The notes: a model not told the origin generated them from the sequence alone. 64,000 nt of DNA from Ochrovirga pacifica (GCF_000220525.1 NZ_AFPK01000013.1:1-64000); one strand, 5' to 3'. Positions 7,919-17,526 are shown, counted from the stretch's first letter. Made by a program: numbers and translations.

Positions 7919-9001
7919 TTAATCCAAAATAGCTTTAATTTCTTTGTATACTTCTTCTCCTACATTATGACCGAACAATGGCAATGAGAAATCCATTTTT
8001 TTTGTGGCAAATTCAATAAATTTCTGAAACATTTTTTGGGGATTACTCGCTACCAATACAGCAAAGCCATAAGTAACCAATTCCGTCCATTCTGTTTCTT
8101 GACGAGCAATCAAACAGTTTTTTTGATTAAAAAACGCTTCTTTTTGTAAACCACCACTATCGGTTACTACCAAACTGCAATGTTTTAATAAGGCCAACAT
8201 ATCAAAATACCCCACAGGATCTATAAATGTTATTGGGTACTCTAATCCATTTTTTTTTAATACTGCTTTGGTTCTTGGGTGCAAAGGCATAACTACTTGT
8301 TTTTGCTGATGGATGGCTGTTAATCCTTCAAAAATTTTTTTCAAAACTGTAATATCATCCGTATTTTCTTGTCTGTGTATGGTAGCCAAAACAAAGTCAT
8401 TACTTTTTAGCTTTTGTTGCTGTAACACGGTTGCTTTTGTTTCTGCCATTTGCCTGTAAAAAACCACAGCATCTTTCATAATATCACCACTTTTTACAAT
8501 GCGTATGTTATGGTGCTGAAATCCTTCTTTGTTTAAGTTCTCTAATGCCGAGTCTGTAGGACAAAGCAACAAACTTGAAATTCTATCGGTAAGAATACGA
8601 TTTACCTCTTCGGGCATTCGCATGTTAAAAGATCTTAAACCAGCTTCAATATGCACTACTTTGATTCCTAGTTTTTGTGCAGCCAAAGCTCCTGCCAAAG
8701 TAGAATTGGTATCTCCATACACTACTACTGCATTGGGTTGTTCTTTTATCAAAATTTCTTCTACTTTTTCCAACATCTGTCCTGTCATGGCTCCGTGATT
8801 CATCCCATTAATATTCAGTTGATATTTGGGAATTGGAATTTGCATCTCCTCAAAAAAAACAGCACTCATATTATTGTCATAATGTTGGCCTGTGTGTACA
8901 ATAATCTCTTCTATTTCTTGATAGGATGCAATCACCCTGCTCAACACAGCAGCTTTCACAAACTGAGGTCTGGCTCCTAATATGGTAACTATTTTTTTCA
9001 A
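7919..9001 (-). CDS. wecB: UDP-N-acetylglucosamine 2-epimerase (non-hydrolysing)
   Basis: This 360-residue protein has the WecB/MnaA signatures: GARPQFVKAA at 9-18, YGDTNSTLAG at 95-104 (Asp97), HIEAGLRS at 117-124 (Glu119), HRQENTDD at 209-216 and TDSGGLQKEA at 280-289. It interconverts UDP-GlcNAc and UDP-ManNAc and supplies ManNAc-type sugars for surface polysaccharides. The start codon is TTG, one base after the TAA of the upstream glycosyltransferase. No ATG is near the N-terminus, so translation is probably coupled to the upstream gene. Confidence 0.93.
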   Translation of the reverse strand: MKKIVTILGARPQFVKAAVLSRVIASYQEIEEIIVHTGQHYDNNMSAVFFEEMQIPIPKYQLNINGMNHGAMTGQMLEKVEEILIKEQPNAVVVYGDTNSTLAGALAAQKLGIKVVHIEAGLRSFNMRMPEEVNRILTDRISSLLLCPTDSALENLNKEGFQHHNIRIVKSGDIMKDAVVFYRQMAETKATVLQQQKLKSNDFVLATIHRQENTDDITVLKKIFEGLTAIHQQKQVVMPLHPRTKAVLKKNGLEYPITFIDPVGYFDMLALLKHCSLVVTDSGGLQKEAFFNQKNCLIARQETEWTELVTYGFAVLVASNPQKMFQKFIEFATKKMDFSLPLFGHNVGEEVYKEIKAILD

Positions 9002-9002
9002 T

Positions 9003-10256
9003 TTAATGTTTTAAAAGGGTTGCTAATTGTGCCGTCAATGCTCTTCTATGATATTGTGTAATGCCTGTAGCTTTTGTATTTAATTGGTTTTGTTGGTATT
9101 TCTGATACATAGTCTGCAAAGTCGTTTTCATCTCTGAAACATCGTCAAAATCAATTACCTTTCCTACGTTTGACTTTTTTAATATTACTGCCAAATCTCC
9201 ATCTTTTGGAGCTATGGCTAAAATAGGTCTTTGTGCTTGCAAATACTCGAATATTTTTCCTGTTACAATTCCTTTGGCACTAGGTACGTTATTTACAGCT
9301 AGCAAAAGTACCTGTGAACTTTGTTGGTATTTTTTTACTTGATGATGAGGGACATAATCTACAAAAGTTACATGTTTTATTAAACCATAAGCTTTAATAC
9401 TCTCTTTAACTTCGGGGGCTACTTTACCAATCAATTGCACTTTTACTTTTATACACCCTTTTAGCTCTTGCAAAGCTTTCCAAAACACTAAGGGGTTTCT
9501 ATCAGCGTTTAGCATGCCTATGTGAGTGATCGTAAATTCAGAATCTAGAGTTGCATTGGTACTTAATTCCCCATCATAACCATTAGTAATAACGTGTACT
9601 TTTTTTGCAAACCGATCATAGCTTTTTTTCATAGCATTTCCTACCACTACTATATCATCTGCATTAGTTAAAACTTGTTGTTCTAGTTGTTGATGTTTTT
9701 TTATAGATTTTTTTGTAAGTGGCAATTGAAAAAAATAATCAATTTCAGTCCACGGATCTCTAAAATCTGCCAACCAACGTAAACCCAAAGCCTGTTTTAA
9801 TTGTAAGGCAATAAGATGGGTAGTATGAGGAGGCCCCGTAGAAATAACGACATCAATAGTATTGTCTGACAAATATTTTTTTAAATAACGAACCGATGGT
9901 TGTATCCAAAATTTACGAGCATCTGGAATAAAATAATTCGCACGAATATAGGTTGAAATTTGTTGTCCTAGGGTTTGTTTTTTTCCTAAAAAACCTGCAC
10001 TTGTTTGGGCTTTTTTTTGTGATGAAAAACGAGCCAAAAACTGTTGAGGCTCCCAGATAGGTTGTTTTAGAACTTCTATCCCTTTAGGAATATCTTGTTG
10101 CAAACTAGCATCTAATACTGGATACTCAGGATTCTCCACAGTATAAACTATAGGAGTTACCCCAAAATCTTGTAAATATTTTACAAATTTAAGCCAACGC
10201 TGAACACCAGACCCGCCAGCAGGAGGCCAATAATAGGTAATTATTAGTACTTTCAT
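9003..10256 (-). CDS. Glycosyltransferase, GT4-like
   Basis: This 417-residue protein starts MKVLIITYYWPPAGGSGVQR, the glycine-rich N-terminal loop typical of GT-B glycosyltransferases. A second Rossmann half contains ITHIGMLNADRNP, LIGKVAPEV and a C-terminal IFEYLQAQRPILAIAPKDG motif (an E-x7-P-type nucleotide-binding segment). The sugar and acceptor are unknown. It overlaps the upstream glycosyltransferase by 4 bases (ATGA) and runs straight into wecB, so it belongs to the same transcript. Confidence 0.88.
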   Translation of the reverse strand: MKVLIITYYWPPAGGSGVQRWLKFVKYLQDFGVTPIVYTVENPEYPVLDASLQQDIPKGIEVLKQPIWEPQQFLARFSSQKKAQTSAGFLGKKQTLGQQISTYIRANYFIPDARKFWIQPSVRYLKKYLSDNTIDVVISTGPPHTTHLIALQLKQALGLRWLADFRDPWTEIDYFFQLPLTKKSIKKHQQLEQQVLTNADDIVVVGNAMKKSYDRFAKKVHVITNGYDGELSTNATLDSEFTITHIGMLNADRNPLVFWKALQELKGCIKVKVQLIGKVAPEVKESIKAYGLIKHVTFVDYVPHHQVKKYQQSSQVLLLAVNNVPSAKGIVTGKIFEYLQAQRPILAIAPKDGDLAVILKKSNVGKVIDFDDVSEMKTTLQTMYQKYQQNQLNTKATGITQYHRRALTAQLATLLKH

Positions 10257-11443
10257 TTGGAAAGTGTTTTGTACAAATTTAACAACCCCTTACTTGTTTT
10301 TTCCCACACAAATTCTTTGGTTACAAATGCCTTTCCATGTGCCCCCAACTCATTACGCAACGTTTTATTGTGGAACAAGAGCAAGGTTTTATTTACAAAA
10401 TCCGTAATATCTCGATCTTTATGAACCAGTCCGGCTTTGTGTTTCTGAATCAAGTTTTTTTGAGCAAGAGCATCACTTACTAAAACCGGTTTGGCAAAAC
10501 TCATATACTGAAATAATTTATTTGCATAAGCAACATCGTGCTGTACACTTCTATGTAAAGGTGATAAACAGATGTGACTTGCCTTAATATAAGACGGAAA
10601 CAAAGCTACGTTTTGCCATCCTTCAAAATCAACCTTATCACTTAATTCTAAATCAATTACTTGTTTTTTTAGTACTGGATCCGTTGTATTTGTACCTACA
10701 ATAACCAATTTTAAATTGGGAATATCAGATTGCAATATCTTTACTGCAGCAATGGCAGTTTGCAAGCCTCGCCTTAGATGCGTATCCCCCAAATACAACA
10801 GTACAAAGTGGTTTTGGTATCGTTCTACAATAGTTTGTTCTATTGCCGCTTTTTGGTAAAAAGAAGTTCTGATGGTATTGGGCACCAAAACTATTTTGTC
10901 TTTATTTATATTTGTTCTGCTAATAACTTCTGAAACAAATTCAGGAGAAACGGTTACAACTTTATCTGCTTTTGTGATAAAAGCTTCTTCTTTTTGCTTC
11001 CATTTTTTTGGAGAAATTAGGTATTTGCCTGGAAATTTTTGCAAATGTGGATAAAACTGCATGACTTCTGGCAGATTGTCATGCAAATCCAACACGGTTG
11101 GTAAATTAAAGTTTTTGTTGGCTGTAAAAACCGCTTCAGCGATACGAATATCATGTATATGCAAACTTTCTAGCTGATGAGTTTGGATAAAATGTTTAAT
11201 TTTTTTAGCCATCAACAGAGTATAAACTGGGATTGTATAAGCCAAAGCAGACAATTTGTACTCAAAAATATTTGAAACATATCTTTTTACATGAATACCA
11301 AGTATTTGTATTTCTAGCGGTTCTTCTTCATATGTAAGACAAAATAAAAACACTTGATGCCCCGCTTGAATTAGAGCAACGGCCTCATTTTCCACTCTAG
11401 GATCAGGTGGAAAAGTTTTGTCTAAAATCATTCCGATACGCAT
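10253..11443 (-). CDS. Glycosyltransferase family 4 protein
   Basis: This is a 396-residue GT-B protein. The N-terminal part has MILDKTFPPDPRVENEA, typical of GT4 enzymes. The C-terminal nucleotide-sugar domain has YLGDTHLRRGLQTAI, IVGTNT and KLFQYMSFAKPVLVSD. Donor and acceptor are not readable from sequence. The ATG at 11443 directly abuts the TAG of the YfhO gene (TAGATG), and the 3' end overlaps the next glycosyltransferase by 4 bases. This suggests tight translational coupling in the glycan operon. Confidence 0.88.
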   Translation of the reverse strand: MRIGMILDKTFPPDPRVENEAVALIQAGHQVFLFCLTYEEEPLEIQILGIHVKRYVSNIFEYKLSALAYTIPVYTLLMAKKIKHFIQTHQLESLHIHDIRIAEAVFTANKNFNLPTVLDLHDNLPEVMQFYPHLQKFPGKYLISPKKWKQKEEAFITKADKVVTVSPEFVSEVISRTNINKDKIVLVPNTIRTSFYQKAAIEQTIVERYQNHFVLLYLGDTHLRRGLQTAIAAVKILQSDIPNLKLVIVGTNTTDPVLKKQVIDLELSDKVDFEGWQNVALFPSYIKASHICLSPLHRSVQHDVAYANKLFQYMSFAKPVLVSDALAQKNLIQKHKAGLVHKDRDITDFVNKTLLLFHNKTLRNELGAHGKAFVTKEFVWEKTSKGLLNLYKTLSK

Positions 11444-13870
11444 CTACTCTTTTCCCTTTTGCTTTTTTGACACAAAAATCAATCCTGCCGAAAGTAGTAT
11501 CAGCAAACCATAGCCAACCAAACTTACTTTAGCACCATAAGCAATTACTTTGGGCTCAAATTTAAACACTACCTTATGTTTCCCTTTTGGTAAATTCATT
11601 GCTCTTAAAACATAGTTGGCTCTAAAATGAGAAGTCAATTCACCGTCTACATAAGCATTCCATCCAGGTTGGTAATAAATTTCAGAAAAAACAGCCAATT
11701 GTGGTTTATTTGCTTGGTAACGGTAGTGCAATTCGTTGGGTTGGTACGAAATCAATTCGATGGATGCTAAAGAATCTTTCTCTACTGTTTTCACCTTAAA
11801 CTCTGTTGTGTTTACAACAACTTGTTTTTTAGAGTTAAACTGAGTCAACGCTTGTATCTCTTCATCAGCTGTACTTACAGGTATAATTGAATCTACCAAC
11901 CAAACTGGACCATTTGCATCTGGGTTTCTCTGGGCTTGTTTACCGTCTTTATTAGAAACAATAAAGTACTTGATGTTTAACATATTTAACACCTGTATAT
12001 TATTGTTGTTAATTTGAAAATCGACCAACTCTTGATAACGTCTTAGTTTGGCAGCATGGTAGCCACCTATAGATTTATGATAATAAGAGGTAGCCCCATC
12101 ATTCATAAAATTCCCCGCAAAATTAGCTACCCTATAATGTCCTTTATCTTGTAGTATTTGTTGATCAATTTTAGATTTCTGAAAAGGTTTTTCTACTTGT
12201 CTAGCAGGCATAAAATCTTGATCATTCACATATCTTTTAGCAACTCCAAATGTATCAAACAACAATACAGCTCCCAATAAAGCTATAGCGTAGTCTTTCT
12301 TCATTTTTTTCTGAATAGCAAACCATAATACTGCAACAGAAATAGCTATTAAAATAAGAGAACGAAAACCATCATTGTACAACATACTTTTTCTATCTGC
12401 TTGCAAAGCTCCTGAAAACCCCTGTAATTGTGAGTTCCAGTAAGTATCATTTATTCCTGAAAAAGAATATCCTACACCACCTACAAACACAAAACCTATT
12501 AAAACACAGCCCGAAATTAAAGCTCCTAATTTTAAGGATTTTACCTTTTGTTCTTTGGGTACTTCTACATCAGAAGCTAACAAATCTTTTACGGCCAACA
12601 TTGCCAATAAAGGAATACAGATCTCTGCTATAATTTGTATGGAGGTTACGGCTCTGAACTTATTGTACAACGGCACATAATCAATAAAAAAATTGGTAAG
12701 AAAATTTAAGTTTTTACCTAAACTCATTAACAAAGAAAATATAACCGCTGCTAAAATTCCTTTTTTTAACCAACCTTTTACTAAAAACAAGCCTACAAAA
12801 AACAGGAAAATAAAAACAGCTCCTATATATGCTGGTGCAGCAACTATAGGCTGATTTCCCCAGTAAGTGGGAGCATTTTTTGCAAACTGTTGTGCTTGTC
12901 TTGCTCCTATTTTTGAAGCTAAAAACTGATAGGTATGAGAATCTTTTCCTACGTTTTCATTATTGGCACCTCCCATAAAACCAGGCACCATCAAGTTCAT
13001 TAACTCTAAGCCTCCATAACTATATTCGGTGATGTAATCTTTAGACAAACCCGAGGTTGCTTGTTTGGCACTTCCATCAGGATTAATAGTCAGCTCGCTT
13101 TTACTACGTGTACTGTGCGCTGCGTATTCTTTGGTTGCCAATAAACTTTGGGCATTCATTAGCACTCCAATAACCATTGCTACTACCACATACAATACGG
13201 GTCTTATGGCTTTTCTAAACATGCCGTTTTGGACTTGTGTAGCAACGTAAAAGGCTCCAATAATAAGTAATAAAAACAACATATAATACGTCATTTGTGG
13301 ATGACTTGTGTGTATCTCTAAAGCAGTGGCTATGGCAGTTAGAATAAAACCAATAGTGCATCTTTGCTGAAAAATTAAAAGCACCCCTGACATGACCAAT
13401 GGAATGTATCCTATAGCATGAGCTTTGGCATTATGTCCTACCCCTAGAATGATGATAAAGTAGGTAGAAAAACCAAAAGCTAAAGAACCAATCAAGGCAA
13501 GTTTCCAGTCAAATTTAAGGACTGTTAAAAGCACAAAAAAACCTAAAAAATATAAAAAAAGATAATCCGCTGGTCTTGGTAAAAAGCGAATTAGTCGATC
13601 TAGCTTTTTTATGTAATCGTTAGGATAATAAGTACTTAACTGATAAGAGGGCATTCCTCCAAAAGCAGCATCTGTCCAATAGGCTTCTTTGTTATGTTCT
13701 TCTCTGTAGTCTTTTAACTCTTTGGACATTCCTCGAAATTGAGCAATATCACTCTGATAAATTTTGTATCCTTTTAAAACAGGTTTAAAATAAAAAAGAG
13801 CTACTACACAAAAAGCAATAGCTACCCCAATAGAAACCCAAAGTTGTTTTGTACTAAATAATTGTTTCAA
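11444..13870 (-). CDS. YfhO-family polytopic membrane protein (GT-C-like glycosyltransferase)
   Basis: This 808-residue protein has about 12-14 membrane segments and a C-terminal extracytoplasmic beta-rich domain (about residues 690-780, EIYYQPGWNAYVDGE and the RAMNLPKGKHKVVFKFEP segment). These features define the YfhO family. Early acidic residues in the first periplasmic loop (about 36-70) fit a GT-C fold that uses polyprenyl-phosphate sugars. YfhO of Firmicutes is linked to glycosylation of teichoic acids; here the acceptor is unknown. The start is TTG at 13870: an in-frame stop lies upstream and there is no early ATG. Confidence 0.85.
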   Translation of the reverse strand: MKQLFSTKQLWVSIGVAIAFCVVALFYFKPVLKGYKIYQSDIAQFRGMSKELKDYREEHNKEAYWTDAAFGGMPSYQLSTYYPNDYIKKLDRLIRFLPRPADYLFLYFLGFFVLLTVLKFDWKLALIGSLAFGFSTYFIIILGVGHNAKAHAIGYIPLVMSGVLLIFQQRCTIGFILTAIATALEIHTSHPQMTYYMLFLLLIIGAFYVATQVQNGMFRKAIRPVLYVVVAMVIGVLMNAQSLLATKEYAAHSTRSKSELTINPDGSAKQATSGLSKDYITEYSYGGLELMNLMVPGFMGGANNENVGKDSHTYQFLASKIGARQAQQFAKNAPTYWGNQPIVAAPAYIGAVFIFLFFVGLFLVKGWLKKGILAAVIFSLLMSLGKNLNFLTNFFIDYVPLYNKFRAVTSIQIIAEICIPLLAMLAVKDLLASDVEVPKEQKVKSLKLGALISGCVLIGFVFVGGVGYSFSGINDTYWNSQLQGFSGALQADRKSMLYNDGFRSLILIAISVAVLWFAIQKKMKKDYAIALLGAVLLFDTFGVAKRYVNDQDFMPARQVEKPFQKSKIDQQILQDKGHYRVANFAGNFMNDGATSYYHKSIGGYHAAKLRRYQELVDFQINNNNIQVLNMLNIKYFIVSNKDGKQAQRNPDANGPVWLVDSIIPVSTADEEIQALTQFNSKKQVVVNTTEFKVKTVEKDSLASIELISYQPNELHYRYQANKPQLAVFSEIYYQPGWNAYVDGELTSHFRANYVLRAMNLPKGKHKVVFKFEPKVIAYGAKVSLVGYGLLILLSAGLIFVSKKQKGKE

Positions 13871-13891
13871 AGTTGTTAAATGTTTTACTGT

Positions 13892-14134
13892 TTAATCTAT
13901 TTCTTCGTAATCCACATACTCCCCCACATCGTCTTTTATTTGTTGTGATTGTTGCGGTTTTTTATCAATAGTGGTAGTTCCCTCCTTTTCAACAGGTTGC
14001 TCTTGCCTTCTTGTCTGTTGATTTGCTTTTTTTTCTACATATTTCATCAAAAAAACAGGAGCAATATACTTCATAAAAAACTTGGAAACATAATACACTG
14101 CAATAAAAATCAATATCGTTCTAATCAATCCCAT
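13892..14134 (-). CDS. DUF4834-family small membrane protein
   Basis: This 80-residue protein has one N-terminal membrane segment (about residues 4-22, starting MGLIRTILIFIAVYYVSKF), a basic stretch KYVEKKANQQTRRQ, and an acidic C-terminus ending DDVGEYVDYEEID. That matches the flavobacterial DUF4834 family, whose function is unknown. It lies 21 bases upstream of the YfhO gene in the same direction and is usually found next to it, so it may help that membrane protein. Confidence 0.8.
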   Translation of the reverse strand: MGLIRTILIFIAVYYVSKFFMKYIAPVFLMKYVEKKANQQTRRQEQPVEKEGTTTIDKKPQQSQQIKDDVGEYVDYEEID

Positions 14135-14170
14135 ATTCTAATATTTTCCTCTAAATGATTCTTTAGAATT

Positions 14171-14178
14171 CAAAAATA
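14171..14178 (-). promoter_or_regulatory. Candidate -7 box for the DUF4834-YfhO-glycan operon
   Basis: On the minus strand this reads TATTTTTG (TAnnTTTG consensus), 36 bases before the DUF4834 ATG. I see no clear -33 TTG at the right spacing. Confidence 0.3.
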
Positions 14179-14245
14179 ATAATTTGAAAATGAACCCACC
14201 TCCCCCACCATAAAATATTATATTTACAGCAGTAATTTTTACTCT

Positions 14246-15361
14246 ATGAAACAAAGAAACCTATCTAGTTTTTTACTTTTTTTGTGCGTAGTTTTTACTT
14301 CGCAAGCACAGTACACCAATGTTATTAATTCTAACAGACCCGGAAAAACAGAAACTCCGTATGCCGTTGGAACTGATGTTTTGCAAATTGAAAAAAGTTT
14401 TTCGTATCAACTTTTTAATCAAAATAATATTTTAACACAACAATGGAATAGCAACCTGAATTTGAGATATGGAATTTGGAAGGAAAAGTTTGAACTTTCG
14501 CTTACAAGAGATTATAATAGCTTGTATCAAAATAAAATAAACTATTCAAAAAAAGGGACTAACAGACTTGCTGTTGGAGTTAAATATTTGGTTTTTGATG
14601 GTGAAAGAAAAGAAACTCCAGAAATGTTTAAAAGTTGGAAAAAAAGATATGGTTTTTGGCATCAAGATATTATACCTGCAATAGCACTAGCTTTGCACTA
14701 CAACACTCCTTTTTCTAACGGTAACTTTGTTAATGCTAACCAAAGTTCGGCAACAGCCAGTTTAATTGCTCAAAACAACATAGGAAGAACCCTTAGAATT
14801 AACAATCAGTTTGACTACATGTACATTGGTGCAGAATTGCCTGAGTTTGCCTATACTATTTCATCTACCTATGTATTGAATGATAAGTTTAATCCTTTTT
14901 TTGAATTTGCCTACCACAATAACAAAGAGTTTTCTTTTTTTAATTTTGGTTTGGGTAGCTCTTATCTAATAAATCTTAACTTTCTTATAGCTGCCTATCT
15001 AGACACTACTTTTGGAAAAACAAGAAATGGTGTAGAATCAGGGTTACACCTTTCTTATCGATTTGATTGGCACCAAGACAAATGGATTAAGCTAGAATCT
15101 AAGAGTAAAAAAGAACAAATGATTGAAGATGGTGAATTGGAAGAAGAAGACAAAAGCTTTTTTAAACGATTATCCAGTACACTTTTTCCGAAAAGAGAAA
15201 AAAAAGAACATGATGAGTCATCCAAACTAGAAGAAGACACAAAAAAACAAGAAAAAAATTGGTTTGATAATTTTCTGAAAAAAGAGAAGAAAGAAAAAAA
15301 GAAAAAAGAGCAAGAAGAAGAAAATAAAACAAACACTAACAAACCAATTCTAGGTTATTAA
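14246..15361 (+). CDS. Outer-membrane transporter-like beta-barrel protein with charged C-terminal tail
   Basis: This 371-residue protein has a signal peptide (residues 1-21, cleavage after SQAQ) and then alternating beta strands with aromatic ends. It includes the N-terminal motif NSNRPGKTETPYAVGTDVLQ, typical of outer-membrane proteins annotated as transporter or MetA-pathway phenol degradation proteins. The barrel ends near residue 280. The last 90 residues are a low-complexity tail of Lys and Glu with two similar blocks (FFKRLSSTLFPKREKKE and WFDNFLKKEKKEKKK). Such a tail after a barrel is unusual and probably lies in the periplasm. The rsmE start codon follows the stop directly. Confidence 0.75.
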   Translation: MKQRNLSSFLLFLCVVFTSQAQYTNVINSNRPGKTETPYAVGTDVLQIEKSFSYQLFNQNNILTQQWNSNLNLRYGIWKEKFELSLTRDYNSLYQNKINYSKKGTNRLAVGVKYLVFDGERKETPEMFKSWKKRYGFWHQDIIPAIALALHYNTPFSNGNFVNANQSSATASLIAQNNIGRTLRINNQFDYMYIGAELPEFAYTISSTYVLNDKFNPFFEFAYHNNKEFSFFNFGLGSSYLINLNFLIAAYLDTTFGKTRNGVESGLHLSYRFDWHQDKWIKLESKSKKEQMIEDGELEEEDKSFFKRLSSTLFPKREKKEHDESSKLEEDTKKQEKNWFDNFLKKEKKEKKKKEQEEENKTNTNKPILGY

Positions 15362-16069
15362 ATGATACTTACGATTAGCGAAAACATACAGCCAAAGGAT
15401 ACTACTTTTACTTTTGACAAAGATGAAAGTAGACACTTAATAAAAGTACTCCGTAAAAAAGAAGGAGACTTAATCTATGTTACCGATGGAAAAGGAAATT
15501 TGTACACAACATCAATTGTGGTAGCCAACGATAAAAAGTGTAATGTTTTGGTAGAGCAAGTAACTTATAAAAACAAAAACAGACCCTACTATTTACACAT
15601 TGCCATAGCCCCCACAAAACTAAACGACCGCTACGAATGGTTTTTAGAAAAGGCTGTAGAGATTGGAATTGATGAAATTACTCCAATTATATGTGCCAAT
15701 TCAGAAAGAAAAGTTATTAAAACAGAGCGAATGAAAAAAATCATTCATGCAGCCGTAAAACAATCTTTGCAATGCTATGTTCCCAAACTAAACGATGCAA
15801 TTCCTTTAGAGCAATTTTTAACACAACAAACAGCAACACAAAAATTTATTGCTCATTGCGAAGATGAAGAACAAAAGCAATATTTACACAAAACTGCAAC
15901 TCCTAACCAAGATGTTTTGGTACTAATAGGCCCTGAAGGAGACTTTTCTTCAGCAGAAATCCAAAAAGCAAAAACACAAAACTATACTCCTATTACCCTA
16001 GGACAAAACAGACTACGAACAGAAACTGCAGGTGTATACATTAGCACCTTAATGACGACTTTAGTATAA
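15362..16069 (+). CDS. rsmE: 16S rRNA (uracil1498-N3)-methyltransferase
   Basis: This 235-residue protein has an N-terminal PUA-like part (residues 1-70, with DESRHLIKVLRKKEGD at 21-36) and a SPOUT knot domain. The SAM-binding motifs are IGPEGDFSSAEI at 189-200 and LGQNRLRTETA at 213-223. It methylates N3 of U1498 in 16S rRNA of assembled 30S subunits. The ATG abuts the stop of the outer-membrane protein gene, and murF follows 9 bases later, so the three form an operon. Confidence 0.95.
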   Translation: MILTISENIQPKDTTFTFDKDESRHLIKVLRKKEGDLIYVTDGKGNLYTTSIVVANDKKCNVLVEQVTYKNKNRPYYLHIAIAPTKLNDRYEWFLEKAVEIGIDEITPIICANSERKVIKTERMKKIIHAAVKQSLQCYVPKLNDAIPLEQFLTQQTATQKFIAHCEDEEQKQYLHKTATPNQDVLVLIGPEGDFSSAEIQKAKTQNYTPITLGQNRLRTETAGVYISTLMTTLV

Positions 16070-16078
16070 TTGAAATTT

Positions 16079-17338
16079 ATGAAGATTGAGCAAATACACC
16101 AGTTGTTTTTACAACAGGAACAAAACATTACTACCGACACTAGAAAAATTAACCACGGAGCTTTATTTTTTGCACTAAAGGGTAACCGATTTAATGCCAA
16201 TAAATTTGCACAACAAGCATTAGACAAAGGAGCATCTTATGTAATAATCGATCAGGAAGAGTATTATATCAACCAACAAACCATATTGGTTGATGATGTA
16301 TTAGAAACCTTACAAAAACTGGCTTATTTTCACCGAGAATATTTAGACATTCCCATTTTAGCACTTACAGGAAGTAATGGGAAAACTACTACTAAAGAAC
16401 TGATTAGAGAGGTTTTGGCTACTCAATATAACGTGGCAGCTACCATCGGTAATTTAAACAACCATATCGGAGTTCCTTTAACATTGCTAAACATGACTCC
16501 TAAAACACAAATAGGAGTTGTAGAAATGGGAGCAAATCACCTAAAAGAAATACAATTATTATGTTTTATAGCGGCTCCAAACTATGGCTATATTACCAAT
16601 TTTGGAAAAGCTCACTTAGAAGGATTTGGTTCCGAAGAAGGTATTGTACAAGGAAAGTCTGAAATGTATCAATACTTGGCAAGTGCAGAAGGTATTGCAT
16701 TTGTAAACAAAGAAGAAAAACGACAAGTAGCAAAATCAGAACACTGTAATTGTGTATATTTTTCTCCTTTAGACACCCCACTCATAGACCTGAATCCCTA
16801 TGTTAAAATAGCTTATAAAGACCGTGCTATCCAAAGCAATTTAATAGGAAAATATAACTATAATAATATTTTGGCAGCAATTGCAATTGGTGCTTATTTT
16901 GGTATTTCTGAAGACAACATACAAAAGGCTATTGAAAGCTATATTCCTCAAAACAACAGATCCCAAATTTTAGCTAAAGAAAACACCAAGATTATCTTGG
17001 ATGCTTACAACGCAAATCCTACCAGCATGCAAGCCGCTATAGAAAGCTTAGACTTGTTAACCGATGCAAAAAAAGGAGTTATTTTGGGAGATATGTTTGA
17101 GTTGGGTGAAAACAGTTTACAAGAGCACCAAAACATTGTTGATGTTACTCTTGCTATGGAATTTGACATTATAGTTTTTGTGGGAGAACATTTTTATCAA
17201 AACAAATCTAACAAAGCACTTTTTTTTAAAACCTTTGAAGATTTAAAAAACAACTTTAATTTTGATGTGACTCAACACACCATATTAATAAAAGGTTCTA
17301 GAGGAATGGCTTTGGAACGAGTGGTAGACTTAATCTAA
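16079..17338 (+). CDS. murF: UDP-N-acetylmuramoyl-tripeptide--D-alanyl-D-alanine ligase
   Basis: This 419-residue protein has the Mur ligase layout. The N-terminal UDP-binding domain contains NITTDTRKINHGALFFALKG (about 16-35). The central ATPase domain has the P-loop TGSNGKTTTKE at 97-107 and GNLNNHIGVP. The C-terminal domain contains LDAYNANPTSM. It adds D-Ala-D-Ala to UDP-MurNAc-tripeptide in the last cytoplasmic step of peptidoglycan precursor synthesis. I chose the ATG at 16079 over a TTG at 16070 that follows the rsmE stop directly, because homologues begin close to this Met. A terminator follows. Confidence 0.93.
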   Translation: MKIEQIHQLFLQQEQNITTDTRKINHGALFFALKGNRFNANKFAQQALDKGASYVIIDQEEYYINQQTILVDDVLETLQKLAYFHREYLDIPILALTGSNGKTTTKELIREVLATQYNVAATIGNLNNHIGVPLTLLNMTPKTQIGVVEMGANHLKEIQLLCFIAAPNYGYITNFGKAHLEGFGSEEGIVQGKSEMYQYLASAEGIAFVNKEEKRQVAKSEHCNCVYFSPLDTPLIDLNPYVKIAYKDRAIQSNLIGKYNYNNILAAIAIGAYFGISEDNIQKAIESYIPQNNRSQILAKENTKIILDAYNANPTSMQAAIESLDLLTDAKKGVILGDMFELGENSLQEHQNIVDVTLAMEFDIIVFVGEHFYQNKSNKALFFKTFEDLKNNFNFDVTQHTILIKGSRGMALERVVDLI

Positions 17339-17359
17339 AACCATTCATATTCATTCAAC

Positions 17360-17390
17360 AAGCTCTTAAATTTTTTAAGGGCTTTTTTAT
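17360..17390 (+). terminator. Terminator of the rsmE-murF operon
   Basis: An 11-bp stem (17360-17370 with 17374-17384, one G-T pair) closes a 3-base loop and is followed by a T-run. It starts 22 bases after the murF stop. The rest of the 17339-17526 gap holds only the candidate promoter at 17453. Confidence 0.8.
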
Positions 17391-17452
17391 TTCTAATTGC
17401 ATATGAATCAATAACTAAATCATTTCAGCAAAACAGCATACAACAATCTCAA

Positions 17453-17460
17453 TACTTTTG
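17453..17460 (+). promoter_or_regulatory. Candidate -7 box for the DUF2383 gene
   Basis: TACTTTTG matches TAnnTTTG exactly and lies 66 bases before the ATG at 17527. There is no obvious TTG at -33 spacing. Confidence 0.4.
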
Positions 17461-17526
17461 AAGTAACAAAACAAGATGTTTAAGCAACACACATCATTCA
17501 AGAGTTGCACTTAAAAAAGTTTATGT

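Noticed and set aside
15240-15358. A/G-rich tract as a repeat array or replication element
   Set aside because: It is in frame, encodes a Lys/Glu-rich tail of the barrel protein, and has no regular unit length.
16070-16078. TTG start for murF directly after the rsmE stop
   Set aside because: An ATG nine bases later gives the N-terminus expected for MurF, so the TTG was not used.
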